Assembly: GCA_026671195.1 (NCBI GenBank)
Contig: JAPOHD010000065.1
Coordinates: forward strand, 62,001 to 126,000
DNA: 64,000 nt
Direction: 5' to 3'
Origin: Draconibacterium aestuarii
GTDB taxonomy: Bacteria > Bacteroidota > Bacteroidia > Bacteroidales > Prolixibacteraceae
The notes under the pieces are model-generated. The model was given only the letters and a program-made list of their open reading frames with translations, did not search any database and was not told the origin of the DNA. A program made the position numbers and the translations under genes. Of the stretch, positions 1 through 9,330 are shown one piece after another (the first letter of the stretch is position 1; each line of letters starts with the position of its first letter).

Positions 1-1
1 A

Positions 2-409
2 ATGAATACTATTCCGGATGCATGGTCAATTTTTGAGAAATTTATTTTACTTCCGATAAATAAATGGGACAACGAGTACCGACGTGCGAATATTGGCGGT
101 ATTAGTTGCGACCACTCCGATTACTACAATTCTGAAGATTTTAACCAGGAGGTGCTCTTACCTACTTACTCGGATGACGATGAGGAGCCTTTGTACCTGG
201 GATTTTTTCATACCGGAGCATATCAGGATGCGATTAGCGGTTACGGAGGAATAAAACATTGTTTAATTCCTTCACCAAAACACGTAATAATTGATCGCGA
301 TGAAAGAGGAAATTTTATTGATTACGTTTATCGAAACGAACAGTCAGCCGAAGAAATGTTTAAGATTCTGGGCTACAACAAGAATGAAGACACAGAAGGG
401 GAAAGTTGA
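2..409 (+). CDS. C-terminal part of a PLP-dependent arginine-type decarboxylase (5' end outside window)
   Basis: The frame is open from the left edge, so this is very probably the C-terminal end of a longer protein and the ATG at base 2 is internal. The segment has two marks of the C-terminal beta domain of fold-III (alanine racemase-like) amino acid decarboxylases: a substrate-site Cys motif, ISCDHSDYYNS (about residues 34-44), and the Tyr motif LGFFHTGAYQDAISGYGG (about residues 66-83), where the GAY tyrosine contacts PLP. The wording of these motifs fits the arginine decarboxylase (SpeA-like, polyamine) branch common in Bacteroidota better than diaminopimelate decarboxylase. This is a family-level inference, since the PLP-lysine domain is not in the window. 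A strong hairpin follows the stop and separates it from the convergent araA gene. Confidence 0.68.
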   Translation: MNTIPDAWSIFEKFILLPINKWDNEYRRANIGGISCDHSDYYNSEDFNQEVLLPTYSDDDEEPLYLGFFHTGAYQDAISGYGGIKHCLIPSPKHVIIDRDERGNFIDYVYRNEQSAEEMFKILGYNKNEDTEGES

Positions 410-433
410 AGAAATAGAATGAGACTATAAAAT

Positions 434-465
434 AACACCCCGATAATTTAAATTATCGGGGTGTT
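434..465. terminator. Bidirectional terminator between convergent genes
   Basis: A perfect 32-base palindrome (16-bp arms, GC-rich outer part CACCCCGATAA / TTATCGGGGTG) lies between two convergent stop codons. It is flanked by A-rich sequence on the left and TTTTATTTG on the right, so it can act as an intrinsic terminator in both directions. Confidence 0.85.
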
Positions 466-488
466 TTATTTGTGGAAAATAGCTTAGC

Positions 489-2000
489 TTACGCTTTTAA
501 TCCATTTGCCAACATATAATATACTTCATTCCATTTTAATTCTTTTTTGAATTCAGGAACTTTCGTGTCTTTGCCAATCAATACATATTCAACGTCAGCA
601 TATTCAGCCAGTGTTTCAATGTATTCCGGAGTTAGTGACAATGAGAATGCAGAGTGGTGAGTTCCTCCTGCATAGATCCATGCAGCGGCTCCATCAGCTA
701 AATTGGGATGAGTTTTCCAGAATGCAGATGCAACCGGTAATTTAGGCATTGCTTCCAATGGCTCAATTACATCCAACGTATTTACAATAATACGGAAACG
801 GTTACCCATATCAATAAGTGTAACATTCATGGCATCGCCGGTGGCACTTTCAAAAATCAAACGTGCAGGTGCATCTTTACCACCAATTCCAAGAGGATGA
901 ACTTCCAAACGTGGTTTTTTAGCTGCAATTGAAGGACAAACTTCCAACATGTGCGAACCCAAAACTGCTTCGTTTGCCGGATCAAGATGGTAAGTGTAAT
1001 CTTCCATAAACGAGTTTCCACCTTCCATTCCTGTCGACATAACTTTCAGGATACGCAGCAATGCCGCTTGTTTCCAGTCGCCTTCTGCTCCAAAACCATA
1101 ACCGGCAGCCATTAAACGTTGCGATGCCAATCCTGGTAACTGTGCCAAACCAGTAAGATTTTCGAAGTTTGTTGTAAACGCACCAAAACCGCCTTCTTCC
1201 ATAAAACGTTTCATGGCAATTTCGTAACGTGCCTGCTCGCGAACATTTTCGTGGTATTCTCTACCTGGTTTGCAATTTTCAGCTACAACATATAATTCTT
1301 CGTATTCTTTGTACAACGTATCAACTTCGGCATCGGTTACTTTGTCAATGCCGTTAACTAAATCTCCAACACTGTAGGCTGCAATTTGCCAACCGAATTT
1401 AATTTGAGCTTCTACTTTGTCGCCTTCAGTTACTGCAACTTCGCGCATGTTATCACCAAAACGAGCTACTTTCAATCCTTGCGATTCGGCCCACCCAATT
1501 GTTGTACGGCACCACAATGCAACCTGATCCTGAACATTCTCATCTTGCCAGTGACCCACAACTACTTTGCGGTTTTTTCTCATACGTGCGTTAATAAAGC
1601 CGTATTCGCGACCACCGTGTGCACTTTGGTGCAGGTTCATATAATCCATATCGATTTCGCTCCATGGAAGATCGCGGTTAAACTGGGTGTGTAAATGCAT
1701 GTATGGTTTGCTCAATGCTTTTAAGCCCCCAATCCACATTTTTGATGGAGAAAAAGTGTGCATCCAGGTAATTAAACCAACACAGTTGCTGTTGGAACTT
1801 GCCTGAATACAAATATCAAGAATTTCGTCAGGTGTTTTTACTACAGGTTTAAAAACAATTTTTACCGGCATTTTTCCAGATGCATTTAATGCATCAACGA
1901 TTGTTGAAGAATCAACATCAACCTGTTTTAACGTTTCTGCTCCGTACAAGTGCTGGCTTCCTGTTACGAACCACACTTCCATTTGTTTAATGTCTGTCAT
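489..2000 (-). CDS. araA: L-arabinose isomerase
   Basis: Cytoplasmic, metal-dependent isomerase converting L-arabinose to L-ribulose (also D-galactose to D-tagatose in vitro). The 503-residue length is full for AraA. The N-terminus EVWFVTGSQHLYG is the family signature, followed by WMHTFSPSKMWIGG (substrate pocket) and, in the C-terminal half, the region with EGDWKQAALLRILKVM and HMLEVCPSIA that carries the metal-binding Glu and His residues. It starts at ATG 2000. It stands alone: no araB, araD or arabinose transporter lies beside it, which differs from the usual ara operon layout, so the rest of the pathway must be elsewhere. Confidence 0.96.
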   Translation of the reverse strand: MTDIKQMEVWFVTGSQHLYGAETLKQVDVDSSTIVDALNASGKMPVKIVFKPVVKTPDEILDICIQASSNSNCVGLITWMHTFSPSKMWIGGLKALSKPYMHLHTQFNRDLPWSEIDMDYMNLHQSAHGGREYGFINARMRKNRKVVVGHWQDENVQDQVALWCRTTIGWAESQGLKVARFGDNMREVAVTEGDKVEAQIKFGWQIAAYSVGDLVNGIDKVTDAEVDTLYKEYEELYVVAENCKPGREYHENVREQARYEIAMKRFMEEGGFGAFTTNFENLTGLAQLPGLASQRLMAAGYGFGAEGDWKQAALLRILKVMSTGMEGGNSFMEDYTYHLDPANEAVLGSHMLEVCPSIAAKKPRLEVHPLGIGGKDAPARLIFESATGDAMNVTLIDMGNRFRIIVNTLDVIEPLEAMPKLPVASAFWKTHPNLADGAAAWIYAGGTHHSAFSLSLTPEYIETLAEYADVEYVLIGKDTKVPEFKKELKWNEVYYMLANGLKA

Positions 2001-2164
2001 CTTATTTGATTTAATTTTGATGCTAAAATAGTAAATATTTTTAAAGGGTCAAAACTACACTTAAAAATAATTTGTTAAAAGTAGTTGGGTTTCTTTTCTA
2101 ACTGAGAACTTTATGATGTTTGCGAGTATGGATATTTGTTTTGTCGTAATAGCGAATTTCTAAC

Positions 2165-3598
2165 TTACACCAATTTTTTTGCTGTTTCCTGAATTATGTT
2201 CCAGGCAACTTTTACATGTTTTTCTTCAATGTGAGTTTGTCCGATATTCATGCGTAAAACCACTTGCCCATTCAATTTTGTATGGGTAAAATATATTTTG
2301 CCGGTTTCGTTAATAGTATTCATTAATCTTATATTAAAATCGTCGCCGGCAATGTGGCGGAAAGAAATCAGATTTAAGAGCGGTTCAACAACCACTTCAA
2401 AATCTTTTGATTCGGCTACCCAGTTTTTAAAATCCTGTGCCAGTTTTATGTGTTCACGAATGTGGTGCCGCAGACCTTCTACTCCATAATGACGAATAAC
2501 AAACCATAGTTTTAACGAACGAAATCGCCGTCCCAATTGAATGTGCCAGTCGCGGTAATCAAATACTTCTCCCGTTTCGGTGGCTTTGTTTCTTAAATAT
2601 TCCGGCAGAATTGAAAAAGTATTGATCAATTCATCGCGGTTGGCCACCCAGAAAACGTTACAATCAAAATTGGTAAACATCCATTTGTGTGGATTAAAAC
2701 TGTAACTATCGGCAAGTTCAACGCCATTGATAAAATGTCGGAACTCAGGGCAAATCATAGCCGTGCCAAATGATGCTGCATCAATATGGTACCAGCAGTT
2801 TTCCTGTTTACAAATTTCGCCAATTGCTTTTATCGGATCGATGGCAGTTGATGAAGTGGTTCCCACTGTGCCACATACAAAAAACGGGTGCAGACCATCT
2901 TTTTTATCTTTCTGAATTTGTTTTTCAAGCAAGTCAGGTCGCATGGCAAAGTTCTCGTCAACATCAATCAAACGCAGGTTGTCTTTTCCAATTCCTGCAA
3001 TTTTTACCCCTTTTTCAACAGAAGAGTGAGTTTGCGTAGAAATGTAGGCAACCAGTTTTTCTTCAAGTCCTTTATTGTTCGATTGAAATTTTGTTGCTCG
3101 TTCTCGCGCAGCAATTAAAGCAGTTAAAGCAGCTGTTGAAGCTGTATCCTGAATTACACCACCTCCGGTTGATGTTGATTTGAAACTTTCCGGCATGTCC
3201 ATCATCTCTGCCAGCCAGTCGAGTACACGGGTTTCTACCTCTGTTGCTGCCGGACTGGTTGCCCAAATCATTCCTTGTACTCCTAATCCCGAGGAAACCA
3301 AATCGCCCAAAATAGATGGAAACGAAGTATTCGAATTAAAATAGGCGAAGAAATTTGGCGATTGCCAGTGTGTAATCCCCGGCATAATTTTTTCGTTCAA
3401 ATCTCGTATCATTTCATCAATCGATTCCGATTTTTGAGGTGCTGATATTGGTAAAGAATCTTTTATTTCGCCAGGTTTAACTTGCGATAAAACAGGGTAT
3501 TCCTCAATATTTTCGTAATAATCGGCAATCCAGTCAATAATTTTTTTGCCCTCCTCTCGAAATTGGGCAGGAGTCATGTGGTAGTTTTTGCTTTTCAA
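2165..3598 (-). CDS. Pyridoxal-dependent group II decarboxylase (aromatic-L-amino-acid type)
   Basis: A 477-residue enzyme of the tyrosine/tryptophan/DOPA decarboxylase family. Near the N-terminus is THWQSPNFFAYF (about residue 76). PLP is expected to be held by His191 (THSSVEK), Asp273 (HIDAASFG) and Lys305 in the FNPHKW motif. These positions closely match animal and plant aromatic amino acid decarboxylases (Lys303 in AADC), so it probably makes an aromatic amine with release of CO2. The exact substrate cannot be read from the sequence. It is co-directional with the upstream acylphosphatase (gap about 80 bp), but no amine transporter or oxidase is next to it. Confidence 0.87.
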   Translation of the reverse strand: MKSKNYHMTPAQFREEGKKIIDWIADYYENIEEYPVLSQVKPGEIKDSLPISAPQKSESIDEMIRDLNEKIMPGITHWQSPNFFAYFNSNTSFPSILGDLVSSGLGVQGMIWATSPAATEVETRVLDWLAEMMDMPESFKSTSTGGGVIQDTASTAALTALIAARERATKFQSNNKGLEEKLVAYISTQTHSSVEKGVKIAGIGKDNLRLIDVDENFAMRPDLLEKQIQKDKKDGLHPFFVCGTVGTTSSTAIDPIKAIGEICKQENCWYHIDAASFGTAMICPEFRHFINGVELADSYSFNPHKWMFTNFDCNVFWVANRDELINTFSILPEYLRNKATETGEVFDYRDWHIQLGRRFRSLKLWFVIRHYGVEGLRHHIREHIKLAQDFKNWVAESKDFEVVVEPLLNLISFRHIAGDDFNIRLMNTINETGKIYFTHTKLNGQVVLRMNIGQTHIEEKHVKVAWNIIQETAKKLV

Positions 3599-3677
3599 TT
3601 TTAGGTGATTTTATTGATAACGGTAAATATACCAATTAATGTGTTTTTAGTTTTAAAATATTTTTGGAGCTTCATCT

Positions 3678-3953
3678 TTAATACCTGACCTGAAAATCAG
3701 AAAATTCTTCCAGAATTTGCATTTCAACTTGCGTAATATTGGTAACTCGCGAAAGTGTTGGTCCAATCCACAGGTAATCGATAAAAGTTCTAATAGCTGC
3801 TTCTTCTCCCTGAGCCAGAACCACAACACCACCGTCAACTGTGTTTTTCACCCAGCCGGTTAATTCAAAAATACGGGCTTGTTTTTGTGTGTAATACCGA
3901 AAGCCAACCCCCTGAACCCTGCCGTTTATCTTTATTTCATATTGAACCATCAA
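3678..3953 (-). CDS. acyP: Acylphosphatase
   Basis: Small (91 aa) cytoplasmic enzyme hydrolysing acyl phosphates such as carbamoyl phosphate and 1,3-bisphosphoglycerate. The catalytic loop is GRVQGVGFRYYTQ, where the Arg binds the acyl phosphate. The catalytic Asn is in the following GWVKNTVDGGV motif. Length and the one-domain ferredoxin-like fold agree with the family. It lies between the decarboxylase and a small membrane protein on the same strand. Confidence 0.93.
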   Translation of the reverse strand: MMVQYEIKINGRVQGVGFRYYTQKQARIFELTGWVKNTVDGGVVVLAQGEEAAIRTFIDYLWIGPTLSRVTNITQVEMQILEEFSDFQVRY

Positions 3954-3970
3954 AAGCAGAGTTAAAGTAG

Positions 3971-4330
3971 CTAACTATTTTTAAAAGCTTCTATAATTTC
4001 TGGTTGTACTAATGCCCAAATTGAGTAAATGCCCAGAGCCGTACCAATTGGAAAACTAAACAGGTTTAATACCGAAATAATCAGTGTTAAAATTCGTGCC
4101 CATTCTTTTCGTTTAAATAAACCTATTCCGGCCAAGATGCCCGGAATACTTACGATTACGGATACAACCATAATTACATTGGCAATAATCGATAAAACAA
4201 ATTGAGCCTCGTGGTCATCAACAAAATCACCAATTAAATAAAATACAGCAAATAATGTTCCTGCAATAATAAGCCCTAAAATACTGTAGCCAATTTGTAA
4301 AGCGGCTACTACGTTAATGTGTCTTTCCAT
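3971..4330 (-). CDS. Small integral membrane protein, unknown function
   Basis: 119 residues with about four hydrophobic segments (roughly 8-30, 43-62, 65-78 and 88-108) joined by short polar loops, one holding LFKRKEWAR. The arrangement resembles small DUF4064/Yip1-like membrane proteins, but I cannot assign a role. It sits 17 bp upstream of the acylphosphatase gene and may be co-transcribed with it. Confidence 0.6.
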   Translation of the reverse strand: MERHINVVAALQIGYSILGLIIAGTLFAVFYLIGDFVDDHEAQFVLSIIANVIMVVSVIVSIPGILAGIGLFKRKEWARILTLIISVLNLFSFPIGTALGIYSIWALVQPEIIEAFKNS

Positions 4331-4501
4331 GGTTTTTTGTTTTAAGTGGAATAAATTTAATTAAATGTAACCGAATTGCTCGCTTTGTGTAAAATTATTT
4401 AGACCAGTCACAACAAATTATCGGTAAATTAGTTATTTAGATAAAGTTTATTTATTGAAAAAATATAATTTTGTGCTTCAGGAAATAGAAAGGGATATAA
4501 G

Positions 4502-4750
4502 ATGGGAGTGTTAAAAGTAATTTTATTGGCAGTTGCGCTAGTTGCTATAGCAATGTTGGGAATGGCGATTCAGATTTTGCTAAAAAAGGGAGGAAAATTC
4601 CCGAATACGCATGTTGGCGGAAATAAGTATTTAAAAAGTCAGGGTATTCATTGTGCTACCACACAGGATAAGTTAGCGCAACGCGATGCCAGAAAACAAA
4701 TGAAGTTTAAATCGCTGCATTTGGCAAATAATTCAGAAACCGATAATTGA
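4502..4750 (+). CDS. Small single-span membrane protein with conserved GIHCATTQD tail
   Basis: 82 residues: an N-terminal transmembrane helix (about 4-27) followed by a basic, soluble tail. The tail carries KGGKFPNTHVGGNKYLKSQG and then GIHCATTQDKLAQ. I recognise this pattern as a conserved short Bacteroidota protein often found near ApbE genes, and here an ApbE lipoprotein gene lies convergently next door. Function is unknown. The single conserved Cys and the polar motif suggest binding or docking by the exposed tail. Confidence 0.62.
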   Translation: MGVLKVILLAVALVAIAMLGMAIQILLKKGGKFPNTHVGGNKYLKSQGIHCATTQDKLAQRDARKQMKFKSLHLANNSETDN

Positions 4751-4763
4751 ACCGGTTTTTTTG
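4737..4763 (+). terminator. Intrinsic terminator after the small membrane protein
   Basis: AAACCG and CGGTTT arms enclose a 10-base loop that includes the stop codon region, and are followed by a run of seven T. Confidence 0.5.
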
Positions 4764-4822
4764 CTTCTTACAAACTCCTTACGAATCAGAGTATGTGAGT
4801 AAATAGGAAGACTTTTGAATGC

Positions 4823-5818
4823 TTACTTCCTTAAAAATTCACTAAATCCTTCCGACATATAAACCTGATTGCTACCTTGCTCATCGGCATAAATAAAATA
4901 GATTTCCAATCCTGTTACCTGTCGGGCAATTTCAATACCGATGTCTTTCCCTAAAACCATAAAAGCAGTAGCAAAAGCATCGGCAGTCATACAATCGTTG
5001 GCTAAAACCGTGGCACTTAACAAACTATGCTGAACAGGGTAACCCGAACTGGGATCAATGGTGTGTGCGAATTTTTTCCCGTCTTCAACATAAAAATTAA
5101 GGTAGTTCCCCGAAGTTGCCATTGCTTTATTTGGTAGCTTCAATGCGGCATTTAAATCGTTTTTAAACGGATCCTCAGATGGTTCGCGTATACCGATGGT
5201 CCAGACATGCCCTTTATTATTTTTGCCAAGAGCAACTACTTCGCCACCAATATCCACCAGGTAATCGGTACAACCTTTTTGAGCCAGAAATTCGCCCATA
5301 AGATCGCAAGTATATCCCTTTGCAATCGCGCTCATATTAATCGTCATTTCAGGATTTGCCTTGATGATTTTATCACCCTCCAATTTTATTTTTTGATAGC
5401 CGATCAATTCCTTTAACGTGTCAACCATTTCGTTAGTCATTTTTTGTCTGTCTTCCGGGCCAAAACCCCAGGCGCTGATTAAAGGACCGGCTGTAATGTC
5501 AAATGCACCGTTGGTAATTTCCGAAATTTCCATGGCTTTGTTAAAACAAGTAATAAATTCAGGTTCCAGTTCAACCTCAATGTTGTTATTTACTTTAGTA
5601 ATGGTAGATTCTTCTTCGTAATGCGAAAAAATCAGCGTTTGACGATTCAGTTCTTCTGAAATTTCCTCCTGAAGATCTTTCCCATCCGGACTGTTGTATT
5701 TTATACTGTAGTAAGTTCCGTACACCGTGCCTTTATTCGAGATGTATTTTGATTCTGAATTTTTACATCCTGTGAGGGCAAGAATTAGAATAAAAAGTAC
5801 AATCAGATTTGTTTTCAT
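4823..5818 (-). CDS. apbE: FAD:protein FMN transferase (ApbE), lipoprotein
   Basis: Transfers FMN from FAD to a Thr (or Ser) of exported redox proteins, with Mg2+, at the periplasmic side. I place the start at ATG 5818 rather than the longer frame from 5890, because this gives a clean lipoprotein signal, MKTNLIVLFILILALTGCKN (lipobox Cys18). Family marks follow: GTYYSIKY near the N-terminus, AFDITAGPLISAWGFG, NMSAIAKGYTCDLMGEFL, YLVDIGGEVVALG (FAD site) and HTIDPSSGYPV (metal/FAD contacts). 331 aa is normal. No Nqr or Rnf subunit is adjacent, so its substrate is not evident. A second apbE lies at 34176-35162. Confidence 0.93.
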   Translation of the reverse strand: MKTNLIVLFILILALTGCKNSESKYISNKGTVYGTYYSIKYNSPDGKDLQEEISEELNRQTLIFSHYEEESTITKVNNNIEVELEPEFITCFNKAMEISEITNGAFDITAGPLISAWGFGPEDRQKMTNEMVDTLKELIGYQKIKLEGDKIIKANPEMTINMSAIAKGYTCDLMGEFLAQKGCTDYLVDIGGEVVALGKNNKGHVWTIGIREPSEDPFKNDLNAALKLPNKAMATSGNYLNFYVEDGKKFAHTIDPSSGYPVQHSLLSATVLANDCMTADAFATAFMVLGKDIGIEIARQVTGLEIYFIYADEQGSNQVYMSEGFSEFLRK

Positions 5819-6027
5819 TTTAACGAAATTATATTCAAGCGCGAAAGTAAGAAAATAGTAGCCAGATATATTCAAGATTATTGATATCATTTAGAATTAT
5901 TGAAATAGTTTTATTCGATTTATTCTATTTGGGAATGCTAGTAATTAGATGTTTATGGCATTTTGTCTTTACTTTTAACAATCTATAATACTTTCTTAAG
6001 AACATTATTGTTTAGAATGCGTTTAAA

Positions 6028-6035
6028 TAATTTTG
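6028..6035 (+). promoter_or_regulatory. Bacteroidota-type -7 box for the acyl-CoA dehydrogenase gene
   Basis: TAATTTTG matches TAnnTTTG exactly and lies about 45 bp before the ATG. A TTG-like -33 element sits some 17 bases upstream. Confidence 0.45.
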
Positions 6036-6079
6036 GTTGACCGTAAAATGCGGTTCAGCATCATTTTAAATTAATTTTT

Positions 6080-7627
6080 ATGCAAAAAAGTAAAACCGAT
6101 TCACTATCGGTTACCAATCAAAATCAAACCAATCCAATTCCATTTACACAATTAATAGATGCCTTAAAGGAGAAAATGAAACAGGTGTTTCATGTAAGGG
6201 CTGATGTTAATCAACTAAGTATAAAACGTGGTTTGCCACCTTTTGTCATGCGCGAAATCATGTCTGTGAATCCACTCTCTGTGGGAATTCCGAAAGCTTA
6301 CGGAGGACGTGGCGGAATTATGAAAGAAAATATTGGTTTATTAGCCGCCGCATCGTACGAATCGCTTGCACTCTCGCTAACCTTCGGTATCAATTCGGCC
6401 TTATTTCTTCAACCCTTTGGAAAGTTTGGGCAAGACGAGGTAAAAGCCCCTGTTTTTAATCGCTTTCTGAATGAAAAAGCAATGGGGGGATTAATGATTA
6501 CCGAACCCGATTATGGCAGCGATGCTTTAAATATGCAGACTTCTTATTCTGAAACGGATTCAAAATACCATTTGAAAGGTACAAAACACTGGGCCGGTTT
6601 AACCGGTTGGGCCGATTACTGGCTGTTGTCTGCACGTCAAAAATCGAAGTCGGACAAACTGCAGCGTGACATCGACTTTTTTCTGTGCGATGTAAATGCC
6701 CCCGGTCAGAATATTGTGGTGGAAGAGTTTTTCGAAAACCTGGGATTGTATGCGATTCCTTACGGACGAAACAATATTGATGTTCAGCTTCCGATGGCGC
6801 ATAAACTTGTACCTGAAACCACAGGTGTAAAAATGATGCTCGATTTGTTGCATCGCAGCCGTATGCAGTTTCCCGGAATGGCGATGGGATTTATTCAGCG
6901 ATTGCTGGATGAAGCTTTGAATCATTGCAAGGAGCGATTTGTTGGAGGTAAAAGTTTGTTTAGTTACGATCGGGTGCAACATCGTTTAACAAAGTTGCAG
7001 GCGTCGTATACCATTTGCTCGGCCATGTGTACCAATAGCAGCGAAAAAGCCGGTTTGGATGTCGATTTATCGGGGCAGGGAATGGAAGCCAACGCGGTAA
7101 AAAGTGTTGTTACTGATTTGATGCAGGAAGCGGCGCAATCGGTTACTCAGCTGGTGGGAGCAAAAGCTTACAAATTAAACCACATTGCCGGTAGAAGTAT
7201 TGTCGACAGTCGCCCGTTCCAGATTTTTGAAGGATCGAACGATATTTTATATGCACAAATTTCGGAAGCACTGGTAAAAATGATGAAACGGATGAAAGAG
7301 AATAATCTTTTTGAATTTTTAAAAGGATTTGATCTTACCGAAAAAGCTGCATCCTATGTGAAAAATCAGGTAAATTTTAATCTCGATTTACAAATGCCAC
7401 AACGCAAACTGGTGGAAATGGGGAAAGTTATAGGTCGTGTAATTTCGTTAAATCAGGTGCTTGATTTGGGAGATAAAGGATACAAAAAAGAATTAATCGA
7501 CGATAGTATCGTCGTTTTACAACAAGAAATTTCAAGACTGATGTCGGCTTTTAATTTTAAAAATACCGGAATTGTTGTGGATGGTTACGAAGAAAACAGT
7601 TTGTGGTTAAATTTTGTAAAAGCTTAA
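6080..7627 (+). CDS. Acyl-CoA dehydrogenase family flavoprotein
   Basis: A 515-residue FAD enzyme expected to oxidise an acyl-CoA to the enoyl-CoA and pass electrons to ETF. Visible family features are the middle beta domain LMITEPDYGSDALNM followed by KHWAGLTGWADYW (FAD/substrate binding), and the C-terminal SRPFQIFEGSNDILY, which holds the FAD-contacting Gly-Ser and lies where the catalytic Glu often sits. It is longer than the usual 380-400 aa because of an extra C-terminal helical stretch (after about residue 405), as in the larger ACAD subfamilies. No ETF or ligase is next to it, so the substrate is unknown. Confidence 0.87.
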   Translation: MQKSKTDSLSVTNQNQTNPIPFTQLIDALKEKMKQVFHVRADVNQLSIKRGLPPFVMREIMSVNPLSVGIPKAYGGRGGIMKENIGLLAAASYESLALSLTFGINSALFLQPFGKFGQDEVKAPVFNRFLNEKAMGGLMITEPDYGSDALNMQTSYSETDSKYHLKGTKHWAGLTGWADYWLLSARQKSKSDKLQRDIDFFLCDVNAPGQNIVVEEFFENLGLYAIPYGRNNIDVQLPMAHKLVPETTGVKMMLDLLHRSRMQFPGMAMGFIQRLLDEALNHCKERFVGGKSLFSYDRVQHRLTKLQASYTICSAMCTNSSEKAGLDVDLSGQGMEANAVKSVVTDLMQEAAQSVTQLVGAKAYKLNHIAGRSIVDSRPFQIFEGSNDILYAQISEALVKMMKRMKENNLFEFLKGFDLTEKAASYVKNQVNFNLDLQMPQRKLVEMGKVIGRVISLNQVLDLGDKGYKKELIDDSIVVLQQEISRLMSAFNFKNTGIVVDGYEENSLWLNFVKA

Positions 7628-7631
7628 TTTT

Positions 7632-7692
7632 AGATATTTCAATTTTGCGACAAGTTGTTTCTTAAGAGCAGCTTGTTGCAAAATATCTTTTT
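7632..7692. terminator. Bidirectional hairpin terminator
   Basis: A long interrupted stem (outer AGATATTT/AAATATCT, inner TTTTGCGACAAG/CTTGTTGCAAAA) followed by TTTTT lies between the convergent acyl-CoA dehydrogenase and YchJ-like genes. Confidence 0.7.
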
Positions 7693-8086
7693 AAAAATGT
7701 GCCCCGGATACGTAAACCCATTTTTCCTTTTCTCGTTTAAAAAACGATTTTTCGTGGATTTGATTGATCTGTCCATTTTCCAAAAACAGGGCTTTAAATT
7801 CTATATAACCTTTTTCGTCAGAGGAAGTACCATCCCAGGTATTCAGAATAATTAATTGCATCCATTTTACCGATTCGGCCCAACGTTTTATGCTTTTTCG
7901 TTCTTTTATTGGTCGGGTAGAGGAATGATGGCTTCTCATCAAATAATCAATGTCTGCATTGGTGTAAGCCGTATAACGCGATTTCATAAGTTCTAATGCA
8001 GTGCCGGCTTCTCTTTGGTCGCTGATAATTGCTCCGCAGCAAACAGTATAATCTTGTTTCGAGCCACAAGGGCATAAATCATTCAT
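7691..8086 (-). CDS. YchJ-like protein with SEC-C metal-binding motif
   Basis: 131 residues beginning MNDLCPCGSKQDYTVCCG, a Cys-rich SEC-C-type zinc-binding motif, then a compact alpha/beta (cystatin/NTF2-like) domain with LMKSRYTAYTNADIDYLMRSHH and YIEFKALF. This is the UPF0225/YchJ arrangement. Biochemical function is not established. The stop is inside the shared terminator hairpin with the convergent gene. Confidence 0.85.
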   Translation of the reverse strand: MNDLCPCGSKQDYTVCCGAIISDQREAGTALELMKSRYTAYTNADIDYLMRSHHSSTRPIKERKSIKRWAESVKWMQLIILNTWDGTSSDEKGYIEFKALFLENGQINQIHEKSFFKREKEKWVYVSGAHF

Positions 8087-8114
8087 TGCAACTATTTTGT
8101 TTCTGATGCGAAAG

Positions 8115-8789
8115 TTAAGCTATTTTTAGCGCATTTCTGAGTGGGCAATTTTCCTGAATACTTTCACCATTTCGATATTGTTGTAAAATTCTATTCGATT
8201 GTGCAGCCAGGTTTTTTCTCACCGTACGTCGCTCTCCCTTAATTCGGGCAATTTTTAAATTATCGTATGCCGTTGTTTTATGGCGCATCCAGGCAATAAC
8301 GGCTTTGGCAGCTCTTTCTTCAATCGGAATCATTTGTGTGCGGGCAACGGTGCCGCTTCCAACAGGAATGGCATGTGTTGTTACCAGTCGGGCCATTAGC
8401 TTTTGTTGTGTCTTGTATTTTTCATGAAACTTTAAAAAACGTTCCACTTCGCGGCAAAAATTGTCTTCGTAGTCTAACTGTTTTAGCGCTCTTCTTTCGC
8501 GATCTTTATGTAGTTTTATTTTGTATTCATCCGTTGAGCGGGTGGTGTCCATTTCCTTTTTTGCATCAGCAATTACTTGCGCGGGAGCCCAAATTCCTTT
8601 CGAAATAAAGCGTCTTCCTTTTTTTACCTGAACACGCATGTAAAGTCCGCGTGCAGTAACCTTTCGGGTAACTCCAGCATCGCCGGCCGATAAAAAAGTC
8701 CAGTGTTTGGGCGGAACAAAATATTCGCCGTTTGTGGCAATTAAATTTCCGTCCCGGTCAGGAATAACGATGTGTTTGTCGTTTTTCAT
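8115..8789 (-). CDS. DUF2293-like protein
   Basis: 224 residues, very basic. The N-terminal half contains WTFLSAGDAGVTRKVTARG. The C-terminal part, MIPIEERAAKAVIAWMRHKT followed by TAYDNLKIARIKGERRTVR, fits the DUF2293 signature (a helical region with conserved RH and a following Arg-rich helix). The family has no known biochemical role. The basic charge suggests nucleic acid contact, which is only an inference. It lies 28 bp upstream of the YchJ-like gene on the same strand. Confidence 0.58.
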   Translation of the reverse strand: MKNDKHIVIPDRDGNLIATNGEYFVPPKHWTFLSAGDAGVTRKVTARGLYMRVQVKKGRRFISKGIWAPAQVIADAKKEMDTTRSTDEYKIKLHKDRERRALKQLDYEDNFCREVERFLKFHEKYKTQQKLMARLVTTHAIPVGSGTVARTQMIPIEERAAKAVIAWMRHKTTAYDNLKIARIKGERRTVRKNLAAQSNRILQQYRNGESIQENCPLRNALKIA

Positions 8790-8846
8790 TCTAAAAAAAT
8801 AATTTCTTGAAAAAATAAAAGGAATATTGCTGTAACGAAAAAAGTT

Positions 8847-9293
8847 CTACTCTTTGGAAACCATCGAATCGATTAAGCGGTTTAATTTTTCCCGGAGATC
8901 GATAAGTTCGTTCAGATCTATTTTATCGGCATCCAGTTTTTTTACCAATTGAGCAGGAATCTCTGCAGCTTGCATACGCAGTTCTTTTCCTTTTTCAGTT
9001 AGTTTTACCATTACTTTTCGCTCATCATTTTCCGATCGCGTTCGCGAAATTAATCCAAGCACTTCCATCCGTTTTAAAAGAGGAGTTACGGTGTTGGTAT
9101 TCAGAATAAGTTTTTTGGTAATTTCGTTTACAGTTACATTATCGGTTTCCCACAGTACCATTAAAACCAGGTATTGCGGATATGTAATTCCCAATTTCTC
9201 AAGCAGCGGCTGATATTCGCGTGTTATTAATCGCGAGGCCGCATAAATGGGAAAACAAACCTGGTTGCTAAGTTTTAATTGATCGTATTCCAT
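8847..9293 (-). CDS. ohrR: MarR-family organic peroxide sensor (OhrR-like repressor)
   Basis: 148-residue winged-helix regulator. The N-terminus LSNQVCFPIYAASRLI places a Cys at residue 13, the position of the single reactive Cys of OhrR proteins, which is oxidised by organic hydroperoxides and releases DNA. The recognition helix region is LNTNTVTPLLKRMEVLGLI and the wing is RSENDERKVMVKLT, typical of the family. It lies directly downstream of glutathione peroxidase on the same strand, which fits a peroxide-stress role. Three copies of a GTCGCAWRCGATA-like box around the gpx promoter are the probable operator. Confidence 0.85.
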   Translation of the reverse strand: MEYDQLKLSNQVCFPIYAASRLITREYQPLLEKLGITYPQYLVLMVLWETDNVTVNEITKKLILNTNTVTPLLKRMEVLGLISRTRSENDERKVMVKLTEKGKELRMQAAEIPAQLVKKLDADKIDLNELIDLREKLNRLIDSMVSKE

Positions 9294-9330
9294 AAGAAGA
9301 ACAAAATTAAATTAAAAATCGGTGTAGCGA